Origin: Cryptomeria japonica
Taxonomy: Eukaryota; Streptophyta; Pinopsida; Cupressales; Cupressaceae
Direction of reading: 5' to 3'
NCBI RefSeq assembly: GCF_030272615.1
Contig: NC_081406.1
Span: 109,999,283 to 110,063,282, forward strand
Length of the DNA: 64,000 nucleotides
This document shows, one piece after another, positions 1-13,047 of the stretch. The notes under the pieces were generated by a model. It searched no databases. It had not been told where the DNA came from and saw only the letters and a list, made by a program, of their open reading frames with translations. The position numbers were made by a program, and so were the translations under genes. The first letter of the stretch is position 1; each line of letters starts with the position of its first letter.

Positions 1-40
1 TATTCATTTTTCATCATTCATAAATTACTAGCGTTCACTT
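1..40. other. Host DNA left of the nested stack
   Basis: Forty bases precede the outermost copia element. The last five (36-40, CACTT) are repeated at 32801-32805 directly after the other end of that element, so they are its left target-site duplication. Nothing else is recognisable. Confidence 0.7.
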
Positions 41-981
41 TGAAAGGAAGCTAAGGTACGGAAGATGCTTCCTAACATTATTCTAGTGGGGGAGATGGTG
101 CAATTTTTCTTACAAATCCTAACTATTACATAATCAGAAACACATTCACAAGGAGATAATAAAGATGCATAACGATTATACCATATAATGCAATATATCA
201 TGGGGAAAACCCTTTCGGGAGAAAAACCCTACTCCAAAAACACAATAATTTGTATTTTAGTAAACTTACGATTACAATACTATATCAACAATTAGCTTCT
301 TTCAATAGGAGTCTACTATTGACAACTCACAATCTAGATTAATTCCAGTAGCATAACACTTTTATTGTAAACATTACATGACTAAAACTCTCCAAGGCTA
401 CCTTATATAGAGAAATACAACTTCTAGATGAAGCAATAAGATGGAGTCATGCAAAACATTTGGCCCTATTTTTTAGCCACAAAAAATATGTAAATGGCAC
501 ATGTCCATCTCCAAATGACTCCCCATTCAAAATTCCTAAGTTGGGCACCCAAAATTTACTATTTTGAGGTATGATAGATGTTTTTACGCATCTTATAGCT
601 ATCATAACTTACAACACTTACAACTGTAAGAGAATCTATCATCAATGACTATTATTAGGTTTTCTCTTACAACTTTTCATAACCCAACTTGGGCACCCAC
701 CTTCTCCATGCAAAAGGTATCTCGTACCACTTGTCCAATATGTCATGGAATCTATCATAGGTTGTCATAACATGACACTTGTCAAGATCCTCAAAGTGGG
801 ACACCTACCTCCACATGTGCAACATATGTGTCATACAGTCATTGTCAAGTAGGATGCCACCAAGTCCATGGGTCCATTAGATAGCTAGACATTTGTAGGC
901 AATTAATAAATTAAAATATTAAATAAATATAATAAAATCAATGTTAGGATTTGCAAAGGTTGAGACACCTTAACTCCAACA
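41..981 (-). repeat. 3' LTR of element F
   Basis: It pairs with the right LTR at 31876-32800: both begin TGAAAGGAAGCTAA on the plus strand and share most of their length up to a TTTGCAAAGGTTRAGACACC block. On the element's own strand it starts TGTTGGAG and ends CTTTCA. A short purine-rich stretch (982-990 read on the minus strand) is the likely polypurine tract. Confidence 0.85.
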
Positions 982-1176
982 TTCTCCAACTTGTTAGAGA
1001 CCTTTCAAATAGCTCATAGATCAACTACAAGGGGGTTGAGAGGCAAATGGAATTGAAACACCATTTGAACTTCTCTATGTTCATTGGCTTTATCAATGCA
1101 TTTGCAACATTCGTCAAAGTGTCAACCTTCTCCAATTTTATGTTCTATCCTCTACCATATCTCAAACAAAATAAAA

Positions 1177-2791
1177 CTAAACACTAATATGCTTTGTTAT
1201 GGCATGGAAAGTTAGATTATTTGCTAAGGAAATTGTGCTCTGACTATCACAACATATAGTAATCAATCCTGCATCAAAACCAATATCTGAACACAACCAT
1301 CTAAGACAAATGGCTTTCTTATAAACATGAGTAACTACCATATACTCTTCTTCTATCGTGAACAAATTGACTAAAACGTGCCATTTACTCATCCAACTAA
1401 TAGCACCACCATTCATGGTGAAGACATAACTAGTGGTGGATGTTCTGCTACCAATGTCACTTGCCCAATCTGAATCTACATATCCACCAATACTCACAGA
1501 ATGTTGAGGTCCAATAGGATAACCATGATAGCACAAGGAATACTCAAAAGTACCCCTCAAGTGTCTAAACACTCTCTTAACTATATCCCAATGCACCCGT
1601 CCAAGATTAACCATATATTGACTCAGGTATCCCACTACTTGGGCAATGTTTGGTATAGTACATACTATAGCATACATAAGACTACCAACAACACTCTTAT
1701 ATGGTACACTAGCCATATTCTCTAGGTCAAAAGAAGAATTTGGACAATCCTCCACAGATAACTTTGTTCTCAATGCAACAAGAACTATCATAGATATACA
1801 AGTCACGGTGAATATTTCCGACACATAATTCACATACTTTAGCTTAACAAAAGATTTCAATTAGCTTTGTCTCTTTTGATCTCCATTCCTAGAATATACT
1901 AAGATACACCTGAATCTTTCATTTCAAACTGTGTTGACAATTGAGACTTCAATTCAGAAATCAAATATCCATTCCCAAATGCTAACATATCATCCACATA
2001 TAATGCAATAATGAAAATGCAACCATCATCAATTTTGAAGTAAACATGGTGTTGGATTTAGATCTCTGAAATCCCAAATTCAACACATAGGTATCAAACT
2101 TTTGGTACCACATCCTAGGAGACTATTTCAAACCATACAAAGACTTTTTCAACTTGCAAACCAAGTTTTCTTTACCTTTCACTACAAAATTCTTTGGTTG
2201 TGACATATAAATCTCTTCCTTCAAATCACCATGAAAGAATGTTGTGTTTACATCCATTTTATCGATTTCCCAATCATGGATTTTAGCAAGTGATAACAAG
2301 AACTGAATGGATGTTAGATTTGCAACAATAGAAAAATCCTCACCATAATATATTCTCTCAACTTGGGAATATCTCTTTGTGACCAACCGGGTTTTATGTT
2401 TCTCAACATTGCCATCAAGACCTAGATTTTTCTTGAACACACATTTGCATCTCACAGGATTATGTCCTTTAGGCAAGGATACCAGATCAAAATTAATATT
2501 CTTCTTCAAAGATGCCATCTCATCATTCATGGCTTCCATTAAAGAATCTGCATCACTCATACACATAGCCTCTCTAGCAGTCCTACATTCATCAGTGTTA
2601 GCAATCAAAGTAAAAATATAACTGGAATAGATAACAATAAATATCCAAACCTTTCTTGTGAATAACCATATCTTTCAAGTTGTTTCCTATCATGAGTAGA
2701 CCTCCTCAAAGGTCGAGGTTAAGCTTCTTCATCTTCTTTTGAACTTTCAGAGATGCTAGATCTCTCCTCATCATCAGGTCTAGCAACAGCT
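1177..2791 (-). pseudogene. Element F pol, 3' half: copia reverse transcriptase and RNase H
   Basis: Two readable minus-strand blocks remain. The block 2608-2123 encodes the start of a copia-type reverse transcriptase: fingers region, then the palm motif DVNTTFFHGDLKEEIYM and the LVCKLKKSLYGLK motif. The block 1860-1177 encodes the region after the catalytic palm, SVVGSLMYA and YLSQYMVNLGRVHW, followed by the copia RNase H with YVDSDWASD and CCDSQSTISLANN. The stretch between them (about 1861-2122) is shifted in frame; the FVDD-type catalytic box falls there and is not intact. The upstream border is the insertion point of element G. It is a decayed polyprotein, not a host gene; family assignment is secure, lineage is not. 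Confidence 0.85.
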
Positions 2792-2796
2792 CATAG

Positions 2797-3500
2797 TGTA
2801 GACACATAAAAATTTCCATTAATTTGTCCTCATTTAATTTCAAATTTCTTCAAACAATCGAGCGAGTCCTTATTATTACATTATTATTTCTCCATAATTC
2901 ATTATTCATAATTTCCATCTTTTATTATATTATTATTAATATCTCATCATTAATCCATTAAATTTATTAAATAAAACATTATATCATATTCATGTATACA
3001 TCTTCATGCATTCACATTATACACATTTCTCTATTTATTTAATAAAACCCTTAAATATCCCCTCCTACCACTTACTATTTCCCATTTACCACTCATCTTC
3101 CCTATACCACTCATCTTGCATTATCCCATATTCATCCCACAACATGAACTCTCCCAGAGAAAATCTATTTAAACAAGCCCCCCTCTCTTATTTGAGCATC
3201 TCATCTTTATGTGCCAAACTTATGTCAGTTTGTGTCCCATTATCTTGACATATTATCTGCTATCTTTGCATTCTCAAATCTCCATTTCCTCATAGCTTTT
3301 TGCATAAGTGCTTCTGAGAGCGAATAGATTAAATGTGAAATCTTGAGGAATAGGAGTGCAATGGAGTGAATTTTTATTGCATGCATGCATGTTTTAGCTT
3401 AGATATTTGCATTTGCATGTGTTTCTCTTGCAAGTACTTCATTGTTGGATGTTGGAAGAAGCTAAATCTATGATTTAGTTTCCAATTTCCTCCATCTACA
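2797..3500 (+). repeat. 5' LTR of element G
   Basis: Starts TGTAGACACA and ends CCATCTACA. The matching copy is at 28778-29479. A small reading frame of about 80 codons at 3006-3248 recurs in the other LTR only because the LTRs are duplicates. Confidence 0.9.
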
Positions 3501-5474
3501 ATTGGCATGCCCCGTGGGATGACCTTGTCCCTTCATAGATTTGACTTTCACTTGGTAGAAAGCATTTGGTTTACATTCGAGGGAAATTATCATATCATTT
3601 TACATTGACTCATATCTTTCTTGTTAGGTTTCCTCTTATGGCATCCAATATCGTGCGTTGAAGATAATCTCTTGAAACTACTAATGTCATTTGATGCAGG
3701 ACGCATGTCGAAGAAATGGTGATTTGAAACAGATTGTCTGATTTTTTAGCTTAGATCACATTTCGAATTGGTACTTTAAAATTAACCAGTGTCTTTTGTG
3801 TCTTGAGCAATAGGCTCTTTTTGTTTTACCTTTTAGAGGGCCTACCTCCCGAGAATCCCTTAAGGCTCGGTGAGAGGGAATGACCCAAGTGGTAAGGGGC
3901 TAAAGCCAAGCTCTTCTGAACCACTATAAATAAATGTGCTTGTGACTAAAGTTGCAAGCAATGAGTATTGATTAGTTCATACCGATAGCATATCTCCCCA
4001 TAAACCCTATAGAGTGCAACCTCTATAGGTTGGGAGCCTTCCTTAACGGAGTGTACACTGCCGCATGTATGGCCATTCGAACAAATGCCCTTACTAGACA
4101 CCTTTTTAGTTAGAAGCCAAAAACCTTCTAGTTGTTGATGCAGGAGGTCGAACCTCTGAAGCAACTCACATTCTTACGGTTCTTAGTAGAGATACAAAGT
4201 TCACCACGGGGAGTTTTTGTGGGGACTGATGCTCAGCTGCCTTGGAGAAGTGAGTGCCAAGGTTGGAGCCAGTGGGGTCAAGCATCTAAGTATCAGCTCT
4301 GAATTGCATAGCTTGGGATAGCCCCCCAAGTGAGATTCAACAACTATTGTCTTGGCCAACCTTAGGATTGTGCTTGAATGTGTTTTTATTGCAAAATCAA
4401 ACAAACATTTTGTCTGCCATGTTTTCTGAGTGTGTGCACAAACAAACAAGAACATTTCACAATCAACACCACACTTGAAACTAAAACCTTGCAAAACAAC
4501 ATTGTCCTTGAAACGTTGAACTTGTGTTCTCAAAACAACCATTTCAAATCTCTTGAGACATCACTTTTGAAGTTATGATCTTTTAGGTCCTCACATAGCC
4601 ACATCATTCTAGCTTCCCATACCTTTTAGGTCCTTCCATAGTCTTCACCTAGTTGTACCTTTCATCCTTCCATACCTCATTTAATTATACCTATTCCTTT
4701 GCATACCACCCTTAGATCAAACATTTGCATAGAACCCTTAGATCACACCTTTGCATACCACCATTTGGTTATACCCTTACATAATTCCCTTAGATCATAC
4801 CCATAACCTTTGCATAGCCTTTCCATCATTTCTTTAGGATATAACCTTAGACCTTGCATAAGTGCCTTAGGTCATTTCATCATTGGTCCTAGCTCATCAT
4901 TATTATTTGCATACCAAAATCCAAAAAAAAAAAAAAAATCCAAAAAAACCAAAAACATTGCTTGCACTTAGGATTTCTCGTCATAGGTCTTACATCAAAT
5001 TCCAATCATCTATTGCCCTTATCACTTGAGGTGCATCTTCCTTGAGTTAGGTAACCTATCAATGTCTTTGAGCTGATATTCCGCTTAGAGTTCATCATCT
5101 CCTATCATAGCATGCCCTATCTTTGATCATTTATCCTTGTGTCTATCCATCATAGCACAACTCAAACCTCACATTGCAAATATTTTTCAGACCTAGAGTA
5201 TCCTTAGTCCTTGCATCAAACATCATTCATCCTCATATCCCATTTAGGGTTTAGTTGCACAACACTTTCCTATCATATAGATTGCATTTTGCATCAACTT
5301 TTTATCACATTCCCATCTCAATCATGTCACATAAATTGTATTTTTGCATTGATCCTTATCACATCCTAATCTCACTCATACCATATAGTTCCCCCTTTAC
5401 ACTTTAGTGTTTGCATCATACCTAGAGTCTCATACATTGTCCTAGGTCAAAGATCAAAACTATCATAAATTTCC
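3501..5474 (+). other. Untranslated leader of element G
   Basis: About 2 kb without a supported gene. The bases just after the LTR (ATTGGCATGCCCCGTGGG, 3501-3518) are where the primer-binding site should be; they do not match the initiator-Met pattern used by the other elements here, and I could not assign a tRNA. A 4600-5400 stretch is pyrimidine-rich with loosely repeated 'TTGCATACC...CCTTAGATCA' phrases, and 4923-4938 is an A homopolymer. Confidence 0.55.
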
Positions 5475-5647
5475 ATGGCTACCTTGGCCCAACAAATTCA
5501 AGATCTCAAGAGAGAAATATATGACATTCAAGCCCAACAAAAAGACTCAATGACCCCTCTTGAGATTAAATTTCATGATATCAAGAACAAAAAACTTCAA
5601 AAAATGCTAAATAGACTATATAAGGTGGAACAACAAGTGATTGAAAA
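5475..5647 (+). pseudogene. Element G, start of a gag-like ORF cut by the LINE
   Basis: A methionine at 5475 opens a frame that is Gln/Lys/Glu-rich with heptad-like spacing (AQQIQDLKREIYDIQAQQ and later LNRLYKVEQQVIEK), predicted by eye to form a coiled coil. The frame is original only to about 5647, where the LINE begins; the codons after that belong to the LINE's 5' end. The continuation should resume after 24100, but no long continuous frame survives there. Position after the leader suggests the gag N-terminus of G. No named domain is recognised. Confidence 0.45.
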
Positions 5648-5719
5648 AAGGGAAACGATCTCTCGCCTTCAGCTCTGCAACTCTCTTGCCTTCATCACGT
5701 TTGAATTTGTTCCCCTTGG

Positions 5720-7326
5720 ATGACTACCCCTCCTGGGGAGGTCCCTCCCCCCCTACAACTGGACCCAATACCCGATACCACGACCAGATCACATGCTACT
5801 ATTCCGTCTGTGGGTCATATGGAAGAAAATGCCAAGTTTGACACCCCTTCCACCATGCCGATTCTGACTGACTTTGGCTTGGACGGTAAAGGGAAGAATA
5901 TACCACATCCTAGACTAGAAACTTCTGCCAGACAGGAGGATGTGGAGAATGGAAAGAAGGATCCTAAGTCTAGTTGGAAGAACGCCCTCCTTGGGTCCAC
6001 AAATTCGACCTTAGAAGCAACTTTGGCTAAATTTACCCAAACAGAGGAAGGAACTGAGATCAAGCTCCCAGACAATCTCATGGACAAAATCATCTCCTCC
6101 CTTCACCTGGCAATCGTTGGTCGATTCTTTTCCTTCCAACCATCTATTGACATGATCAGGCGATGGGCGAAATATCGATGGAAGATCAAAGGTAGCGTGG
6201 ACATCTCAGCAATGCTGGGGGGACTCTTCTTGTTCAAGTTCAATACTGAGGAAGATCTGATCTATGTCCTATCGGGTTCCTGGGCTTATGGCAAACATTT
6301 TCTAACTCTGGCTAAATGGAAGTCAAGGTTTGACCTCTCAGCCGAAATCAACCGCATGGCTCCTGTATGGGTTAGGCTTCCTCGCCTCCCACTGGAGTTC
6401 TGGGATGAGCAAATCTTCTGTTGGATAGGGAACTCGTTTGGCAGCTATGTTGCAGCAAACTCAATCACTCTCAATAAATCCAGGTTGGTTTATGCTCACT
6501 TTTGTGTCAATATTATGATTAACAAGGCTCTCCCTAATTTTGTGTCTCTAAAATCAAAATGGGGGAAATGGTCCCAGGCTATTGTGTATGAAAACGCTAC
6601 CCTCTTTTGCCAGAAGTGTAATAAACAAGGCCATACTTACAGTGAGTGTAAGTCCCCAATGACTATTGAGCCCAAGCTCATAGAAAAGGCTATTTGGGCT
6701 GAGCGGGCATCAACCCAAATTCTCCCTCATCATCTGCTCCACTCGAGTTGACCGATGCGAATGAAATCCCTGAGGACTACCCCCACACAGACAAGATCCT
6801 TGAAATCTTAAAATCCCCTGTGGACCCTATTAAGACTGTTAATCTTGTCATTCCCCTGGAAGAAGGTGAAATCCCACTGGTGATGAATCTCAGCCTCTCC
6901 CCTAAACCCCTTTCATCCCTAGGTTTGCTGTCAAATGGCATCCCCCTCATGCCCTCTGCTACCCCCACCCCCTCATCCTTTCAAGATTCCATTTCGGATG
7001 AAGTTATGTCTCCTGTGGTTGAGGTTAAGCTTTTTACCTCAACCCCCCCTTTCTCCTCTGATATGGAGGAAAGGCCTTCTCTACCAGGGAACTCCCTAAC
7101 AATGTTCCCTCATGTGAAACCTTCACCTCTGGAATCTCCTCGGGTAGGTAATGAAGAATGGATAACCCAGAAGAAGAAATCCAAGGCCAAGAAAGCGGAT
7201 GTGGGGGGTACTGAAAATAAAGTTGGCAGATCCTCGGAAAGGGTCTTGAGACACAAAGTTATGGCCAAGGATATTGCAAAGGGCAGGCAACTGACCCTTG
7301 ATGGAATCGACAAAAGGAAGAAATGA
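5720..7326 (+). pseudogene. LINE ORF1: nucleic-acid-binding protein (DUF4283 plus CCHC knuckle)
   Basis: The frame opens with ATG at 5720 and runs 343 codons; one frameshift near 6700-6750 moves the rest into another frame that ends with TGA at 7324-7326. Residues about 125-290 match the DUF4283 pattern of plant retroelement ORF1 proteins (WKIKGSVDISAMLGGLFLFKF, and later PVWVRLPRLPLEFWDEQIF). A zinc knuckle CQKCNKQGHTYSECK follows. The distal part is Pro/Ser-rich and ends in a basic stretch (KKKSKAKKAD) suited to RNA binding. In the family this protein coats LINE RNA in the cytoplasmic particle. The ORF1 stop overlaps the ORF2 start as ATGA. Apart from the one frameshift it is well preserved. 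Confidence 0.88.
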
Positions 7327-10300
7327 AGTTCCTCTCCTAGAACATAAGGGGTCTGAACAACCCCCAAAAGCAGTTCGCTATAAAACAATTCATTTTGGAT
7401 ATGAAAATTTATATTTGCCTTCTGCAGGAAGTCAAAATGTCCCACCAAACCTTTGCTACTATTGCTAGTAAACTCTGGCTGGGGGTGGTCTTCCTATATG
7501 TTGATGCTTTGGGGGTGTCTGGGGGTATCACCACCCTCAGGGACCCCATTAATATTAAAGGTAAGTTTTTCGCCAGCTCCCAAAACTTCCTAGCGGTTAC
7601 TCTCCAACATGGTAAACACTGTTGGCAAATGTACAACATCTATGCCCCCAACTCCAAGATGGGAAGATGACTTGTATGGGAGGAAATTTCTAATCTCATA
7701 TTGGCTAGCCAGAAGGCCCAATATATGCTTGCGGGAGACTTTAATTCTCCCCTCTACCCCTCTGAGAAGTGTGGAGGTCTTGCAGATTTTATTGACAGCA
7801 TGGGAGATCTGGCCAACTTCATCAATGTTTCTAGCCTTATGGATATTGACCTCCAGGGTGCTCCTTTCACATGGTCAAACAATAGGAAAGGCAAACATCT
7901 AATTCAAGTTAGACTGGATAGATTCCTGGTTTCCATTAACTGGGACATTAGCCATAACTCCTTCTTAAAAACGCTCCCAAGGAATGCTTCTGATCATAAC
8001 CCCCTTCTTGTCCATTGGAAGGATAGACCCTACGAGGGTCCCCCCGCTTTTCACTATGAGATTATGTGGGCTTCTCACCCTAACTTCAGAGATCTGGTTA
8101 GGAATTGGTGGGCTACCCCGGTCTAAGGGACAACTATGTTCAGAATTGTGGAGAAACTAAAGCTCATTAGCAAGGAAGTCAAAGGCTGGAATAGGACTAC
8201 CTTTGGGGATATTTTCAAAAAAAGAAGGATTTGGGCTCCAGACTGGAACAACTTCAGAACATAATGGCTACTGGTAACCCCCCGGACCCTATCTTGATGG
8301 AGGAAGAGGACTGTCGTAAGAACTGGAAGGATATCCTCTGTAAGGAGGAAGTGTACTAGAAGCAAAGATCCAGAATTCAGTGGCTAAAGGAAGGGGACAA
8401 AAATTCTGCCTTCTTCCATAGATTAGCCTGCATTCACAAGAGAAGGAATTATATCAAAAGTATCAAGGATGATTCTGACTAGGAGATCACTGGAGATTCC
8501 CTAATTGGACAATGTGCTTCTAATTTTTTCACAAGGTTATACACGAGGACTAGAGGAAGGGATGCGTCTCTACAAGATAGCCTTGTGAGTAAGCTTCTGA
8601 CTGTCAACTAACTGCCCCTATCTTCACAGAAGAAGTTCGCCTGGTTGTCTTTGCTATGGGGGCTTATAAGGCCCCGGGTCTGGATGGTTTCGCCCCGACG
8701 TTCTTTTAGGATTACTGGGACATTGTTAGCTATGATGTCACCAAAGTTGTGCATGATTTCTTTAAGACTGGGAAATTGCTGAAGAAATTCAACAACACTT
8801 ACATTGTTCTTGTCCCTAAGGCTGCAAATCCTAGTTGCATGCAGGATTTCCACCCCATAAGTCTATGTAATACTATTTAAAAGATAATCTCCAAGGTCCT
8901 TGTGAACAGAATTAAACCCCTCTTGGTGAAATTTATCAGCCTATCCCAGAAAGGCTTTGTTCTGGGTTGCCAAATTTTGGATGCTACCATTGCCACTCAT
9001 GAAATAATCCACTCCATGGATAGGAGAAGAATACCAGGTATGGTTTTCAAATTGGATATCTCAAAAGCATATGAGAAAGTTAATTGGGTTTTCTTTTAAA
9101 ATCTCTCTTAAAGCTGGGTTTCAACCAAAAGGTGGTGGATATGATTCAGATATGTGTTACCACGGTCCAGTTCTTTGTTTTGATTAATGGGACTCCTAGG
9201 GGTTGCTTCAAAGCAGAAAAAGGTATTCGGAAAGGTGATCCTCTGTCCCCTTACCTCTTTATCATCATTGCCGAAGTCTTGAACAGAAATGTGGCAGACC
9301 TGGTTACCAATGGAAGACTTCAAGGATTCAAAGCTGCTTCCATGCTCCCCCCTCTAATATCCAACAATTTGTGGATGACACTTTTCTTTTTGGCAAGTCC
9401 ACTGTCATGGAGGCTAAACAGTGGAAGAACTTACTGACTGATTATGCCAAGGCCTCGGGTCAATGTATTAATTATGAGAAGAGTAACCTCTTCTTCTTGA
9501 ACACTCCTAATGACCTCCAACTCAGAATTCTCTATATCCTTAGGTGCAAATTTGTGGCTCTCCCGGGGACTTACCTTGGTCTCCCTCTTACGGTTAAGGA
9601 AGTCACTCCCTCTTTCTGGAACACTATCCTTGAACGGATGCAAAAAAAACTTGCTGGATGGAAAGGGAAGTTCCTTAGTAGTGCGGGGAAGCTCCAACTC
9701 CTCGCAGCTTCCCTACAGGGAATTCCTATGTATTTCTTGTCCATGTTTAAAATATCAGGTGCCATGGGGGAAAAACTTGAGAAAATCCAAAGAACCTTCT
9801 TATGGACGGGCCTAGAGGAGAAAAAGTGCATTGCTTTGGTCAATTGGGATAGCGTGTGCTTACCCAAATCTATGGGAGGCCTGGGTATAAGAAAGATAAA
9901 TGCCCTGAATAAGGTGCTAATAACAAAAATTGGTTGGACCCTAGCTAAAGGTGAGGCGAACTGGTGTAGCATTATTAGAGAAAAGTACCTCGATCGGGAG
10001 CAATTCTATTACAATTTGAGTGCGGTCGACCTCCCCCAAGGCTCCAAGTTATGGAATAACATCCTGAAAAGAAGATTGGTTGTAAGAGAAGGATTGAAAT
10101 GGCAAGTTGGAAATGGCAGGAAGGTGAGATTATGGGAAGATGTTTGGGCGGAGGATAGGCCCTTGGCTAACACTCATTTCCACCAACTTATGCACCACCT
10201 AAAGGGACTCTTAGGGGATTACATAGTTGATTATATGGAACTTGGAAGGGGAGGATGGAAGAACATTGTCCAGGTCTTCAACAACAGGCCTAACCTAGTT

Positions 10301-10387
10301 CCCATTGCTCAGAACCTTTACAACACTATGTTGGAAACTAGAATCCCTCTAGCCTCTCATGAAGACAACTTTATCTGGGAAGAGACC
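7323..10387 (+). pseudogene. LINE ORF2, first part: endonuclease and reverse transcriptase
   Basis: The ATG at 7323-7325 overlaps the ORF1 stop. The AP-endonuclease domain (about 7323-8126) shows the NIRGLNNPQKQF start, with the tryptophan codon before it now TAG, then LLQEVK, AGDFNSPL and the C-terminal SDHNPL. The reverse transcriptase follows with APGLDGFAPTFF, ISLCNT, QKGFVLG, FKLDISKAYEKVNW, GIRKGDPLSPYLF and the catalytic FVDDTFLFG at about 9367-9393. The thumb region reads well to the insertion of element I. Several stops are TAG or TAA at former Gln, Trp or Tyr codons, with frameshifts near 8130, 9090 and 9370. The product would nick target DNA and copy the LINE RNA there. The rest of ORF2 resumes at 20838. 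Confidence 0.88.
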
Positions 10388-12512
10388 TGGTGCAGGAGCA
10401 CCTAGTTGAGTAAAACTCCCATTTTTGGGTATTTAATGCTTTTATGTTTGTAAAGTCTTGTGTTAGGTTGATTTTGTTATTTTAGGTTGTCTGGGTCATG
10501 TTTAGTGGTTTTGATCTCATTTTGGGCTCTAGAGATCAAGTTTTGCCTTTTAGGCCTCGAGTTGACAATTTTTGGCAAAAATGTGAAAAATTGCCAAAAA
10601 GGTCTCCTAATGTCTTCAAGAGCATTGAAACATGGTTTTTTAGTGTTTTAAAGCATTTCTAAGTTGGCTAGGTTGTCAAAAATGCCTTTGTGAGCAAGAA
10701 AAGTTGTCAAAATTGTGATTTTCTTACAAAATGAAGTTATTGAAGCTTCATGTCCATACTAGGGTGTGAAAACCAACTGGAGAAACTATATAAGGCCTCC
10801 CTTTTCCTTGGAAAGGTTTGGTGATTGTATTTACAAGAGAGTCTTAAATGAAATCATGCTTTTTTTGGCTTTTATGACTGTTTTTTCTTCCTTTTGAAGA
10901 GCAGTCCATACTGTAGCTGTTCTATTCCATACTGTACCTTCTTGGAAATTGGAATGTTGATGTAATAAGGCTTCTCATGTAATTGTTTAATTGGTTTTTC
11001 ATTTGCAAGGTGTTTTTACAAAAATATTTGTAAACTGTGTACCTGCTGCCCTGCCAGGGGTTTTGAGTTGCAAAATGAATCAACTTGGTTGATCCAAGTC
11101 TGGGATCCCTCCAATGTATTCTTCCAAGTTGATTCATGTGTATATAATGTAAATATCTTTCATTTTGTGCCAGAGAGGTGTTTGGAATATGCAATTGAGC
11201 GAATACTAGGCAAGTGTTTGTCATTTGGCTAGTAGCTTGAATGAAACTCAAAGTTTGCACTCAAAAGTAATTTGAGTGAGCAAATGAATGTGACAAGGGT
11301 CTAGAAATTTGGCCAAAGGCAATGAGTATACTTCTTGGAGGACTAGTTTAGCTTATTCTTTATTAAATCCTTCTCATCTTGTAATCAAACAGTGAGTTCA
11401 CTATTTTCATGAATTGTATATGGCAAAATGCCCATGGAATGCTTGAAGAGCATAATCCAAGCCTTGAATCTTGAAGGCCATGTAATAGGAGTTCCTCTAA
11501 TACTTATCACATGTCTTTGAGGTATTCTCTCTATACAAATTCTTCTTTGTGTAGGTTTAAAGTGATGATAGCAGTTGACTGGAAAAGGGTAGTAAAAAGA
11601 TAGTGACAGAGGCAATTAGTTGTTTTCCTTCTTGGTTGCCAAGTGTTTGACATTTTCCTTGCAGGGAAATAGCAGGGGAAGGTTATTTAAGATGTGGCAG
11701 AGGTCCTAAACCATTGTCGAGGCTTGAAGAGTGGAGTGAGAGAGACTTTCCAACATTACTTGCCCCAAACCCTACCAAACCCTCCAAATATGCCACAAAA
11801 GGTGGATAGTCCTAAATCTGCACTAACAGTGGGCTAAACCTCAAAAAACCTTGAGCATACACTCCTAAAACATCATTCCAAACATGTTTTTTGGTGGAAA
11901 TGATCATCCTTGACCGGTAGGAGCAAAATAAGGTCAATTAGGCCTCCACGAGCTAGTAGCCCTCTAGGACTGCATAACACACAAATGACTTGTTTTTGTC
12001 AAATGCATGAACCCGATGGAAAAATGAAGCTTGGAGACTTATGAAACATATTGAGAACAATCCAAGCAATCCAACAAGTGTACTTGGGACTCCTAGACAT
12101 CATGCAACCTCATTTGGGGGTAGTTGATCCTTGTTAATGATTTGAGCAAGTTAAGGGTTATAGACCTCAAACAAGATTATGAGCATCCAAAGGTGAGTAG
12201 TACCTCATTGCCCCTAAATTTACATGGTGGAAGACCCTAGTACACTCTGAAACCCAAGGTTGAAGGTCCCAAGAGCCAAGGATGAGAAAGTGTAGTTAGA
12301 AGGAATAAGCATTTTGAGTAGATCTGTGCATGGGTGAGAATCATCACCAAAAAGGGAGTTTATTAGGACAGTAAACAATGGAGTACTTGGCATTACAACA
12401 ACAAGATAGATTGATTAGTCATACACACCAGACTCTACAAGTCTTTGGCTAATGAATTGAATCTTTTGAGAAAATTAGCCTTGTGAGTACTTTCCTAGCA
12501 AGCTCTCTATCA
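10388..12512 (+). repeat. 5' LTR of element I
   Basis: A 2.1-kb LTR paired with 18673-20837. The two differ by scattered substitutions and small indels; the copy at 18930-18990 has extra sequence in one of them. 'CTATATAAGGCC' at about 10786-10797 is a good TATA box candidate for transcript start, and is repeated at the equivalent place in the 3' LTR (19109-19120). Confidence 0.9.
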
Positions 12513-12515
12513 TAG

Positions 12516-12528
12516 TGGTATCAGAGCC
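12516..12528 (+). other. Primer-binding site of element I (initiator tRNA-Met)
   Basis: TGGTATCAGAGCC lies three bases after the 5' LTR; it is complementary to the 3' end of plant initiator tRNA-Met, the usual primer of this group. Confidence 0.9.
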
Positions 12529-12564
12529 AACAAAAGATTCAGGAGAAAGACACATTAGGAAAAC

Positions 12565-13047
12565 ATGGTGACCAATGCAGAATTGGCTAAGAAGGTTAAG
12601 GACCAAGAAGAGGAAAATAGGGCACTCAGAGAGAGATTAGACCAACTAGCAATGAAACTAGCTAAAGTAGAAGTCAAAACTGAAGACATCCATGATAAGG
12701 TTGGAGATTAGGGTAAAATGATGACAATAGAGGATGAAGTCCCCATGCCCAACCCTGTCATTGAGCAAGAACCATTCTTGAAAGCCTTGAGAGTTATGAG
12801 TGGTAAGACCTTAGAAGGAGTGGCTCTTTTTAGTGGGAAGATGGATCCAAATGCTCTAATAGAGTGGATTGAAGGGTAAGAAAAACATTTTGAGTGTGAT
12901 GGAGTGACTGAAGCACAAAAGGTCAAGGTGGCAAAATCAAGGCTGAGAGGGGCAGCCTTAACTTGGTGGAAGTTCATCCAAGAGGAAAGGGTGAAAGTAG
13001 GTAAGCAACCACTAGCCACCTAGAAAGCAACGGTAGCCAAAATCAAA
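12565..13047 (+). pseudogene. Element I gag, first (duplicated, broken) copy of the N-terminal half
   Basis: ATG at 12565 starts a coiled-coil N-terminus (ALRERLDQLAMKLAKVE). The frame then hits TAG at 12709 and further stops. From about 12620 to 13046 the sequence is repeated immediately downstream with an offset of 427 bp. In the second copy the first stop reads CAG and the later TAG (13021) reads TGG, which shows directly what the stops replaced. The encoded part is the Retrotrans_gag-type capsid start (FSGKMD, WIEG, LRGAALTWWKFIQEE). The duplication places a second, better preserved gag start behind a broken one. Confidence 0.85.

Noticed and set aside
3006-3248. An ~80-codon frame seen twice (3006-3248 and 28985-29227)
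   Set aside because: It lies in the two LTRs of element G, which are copies of each other, so the repeat is not independent evidence of coding.
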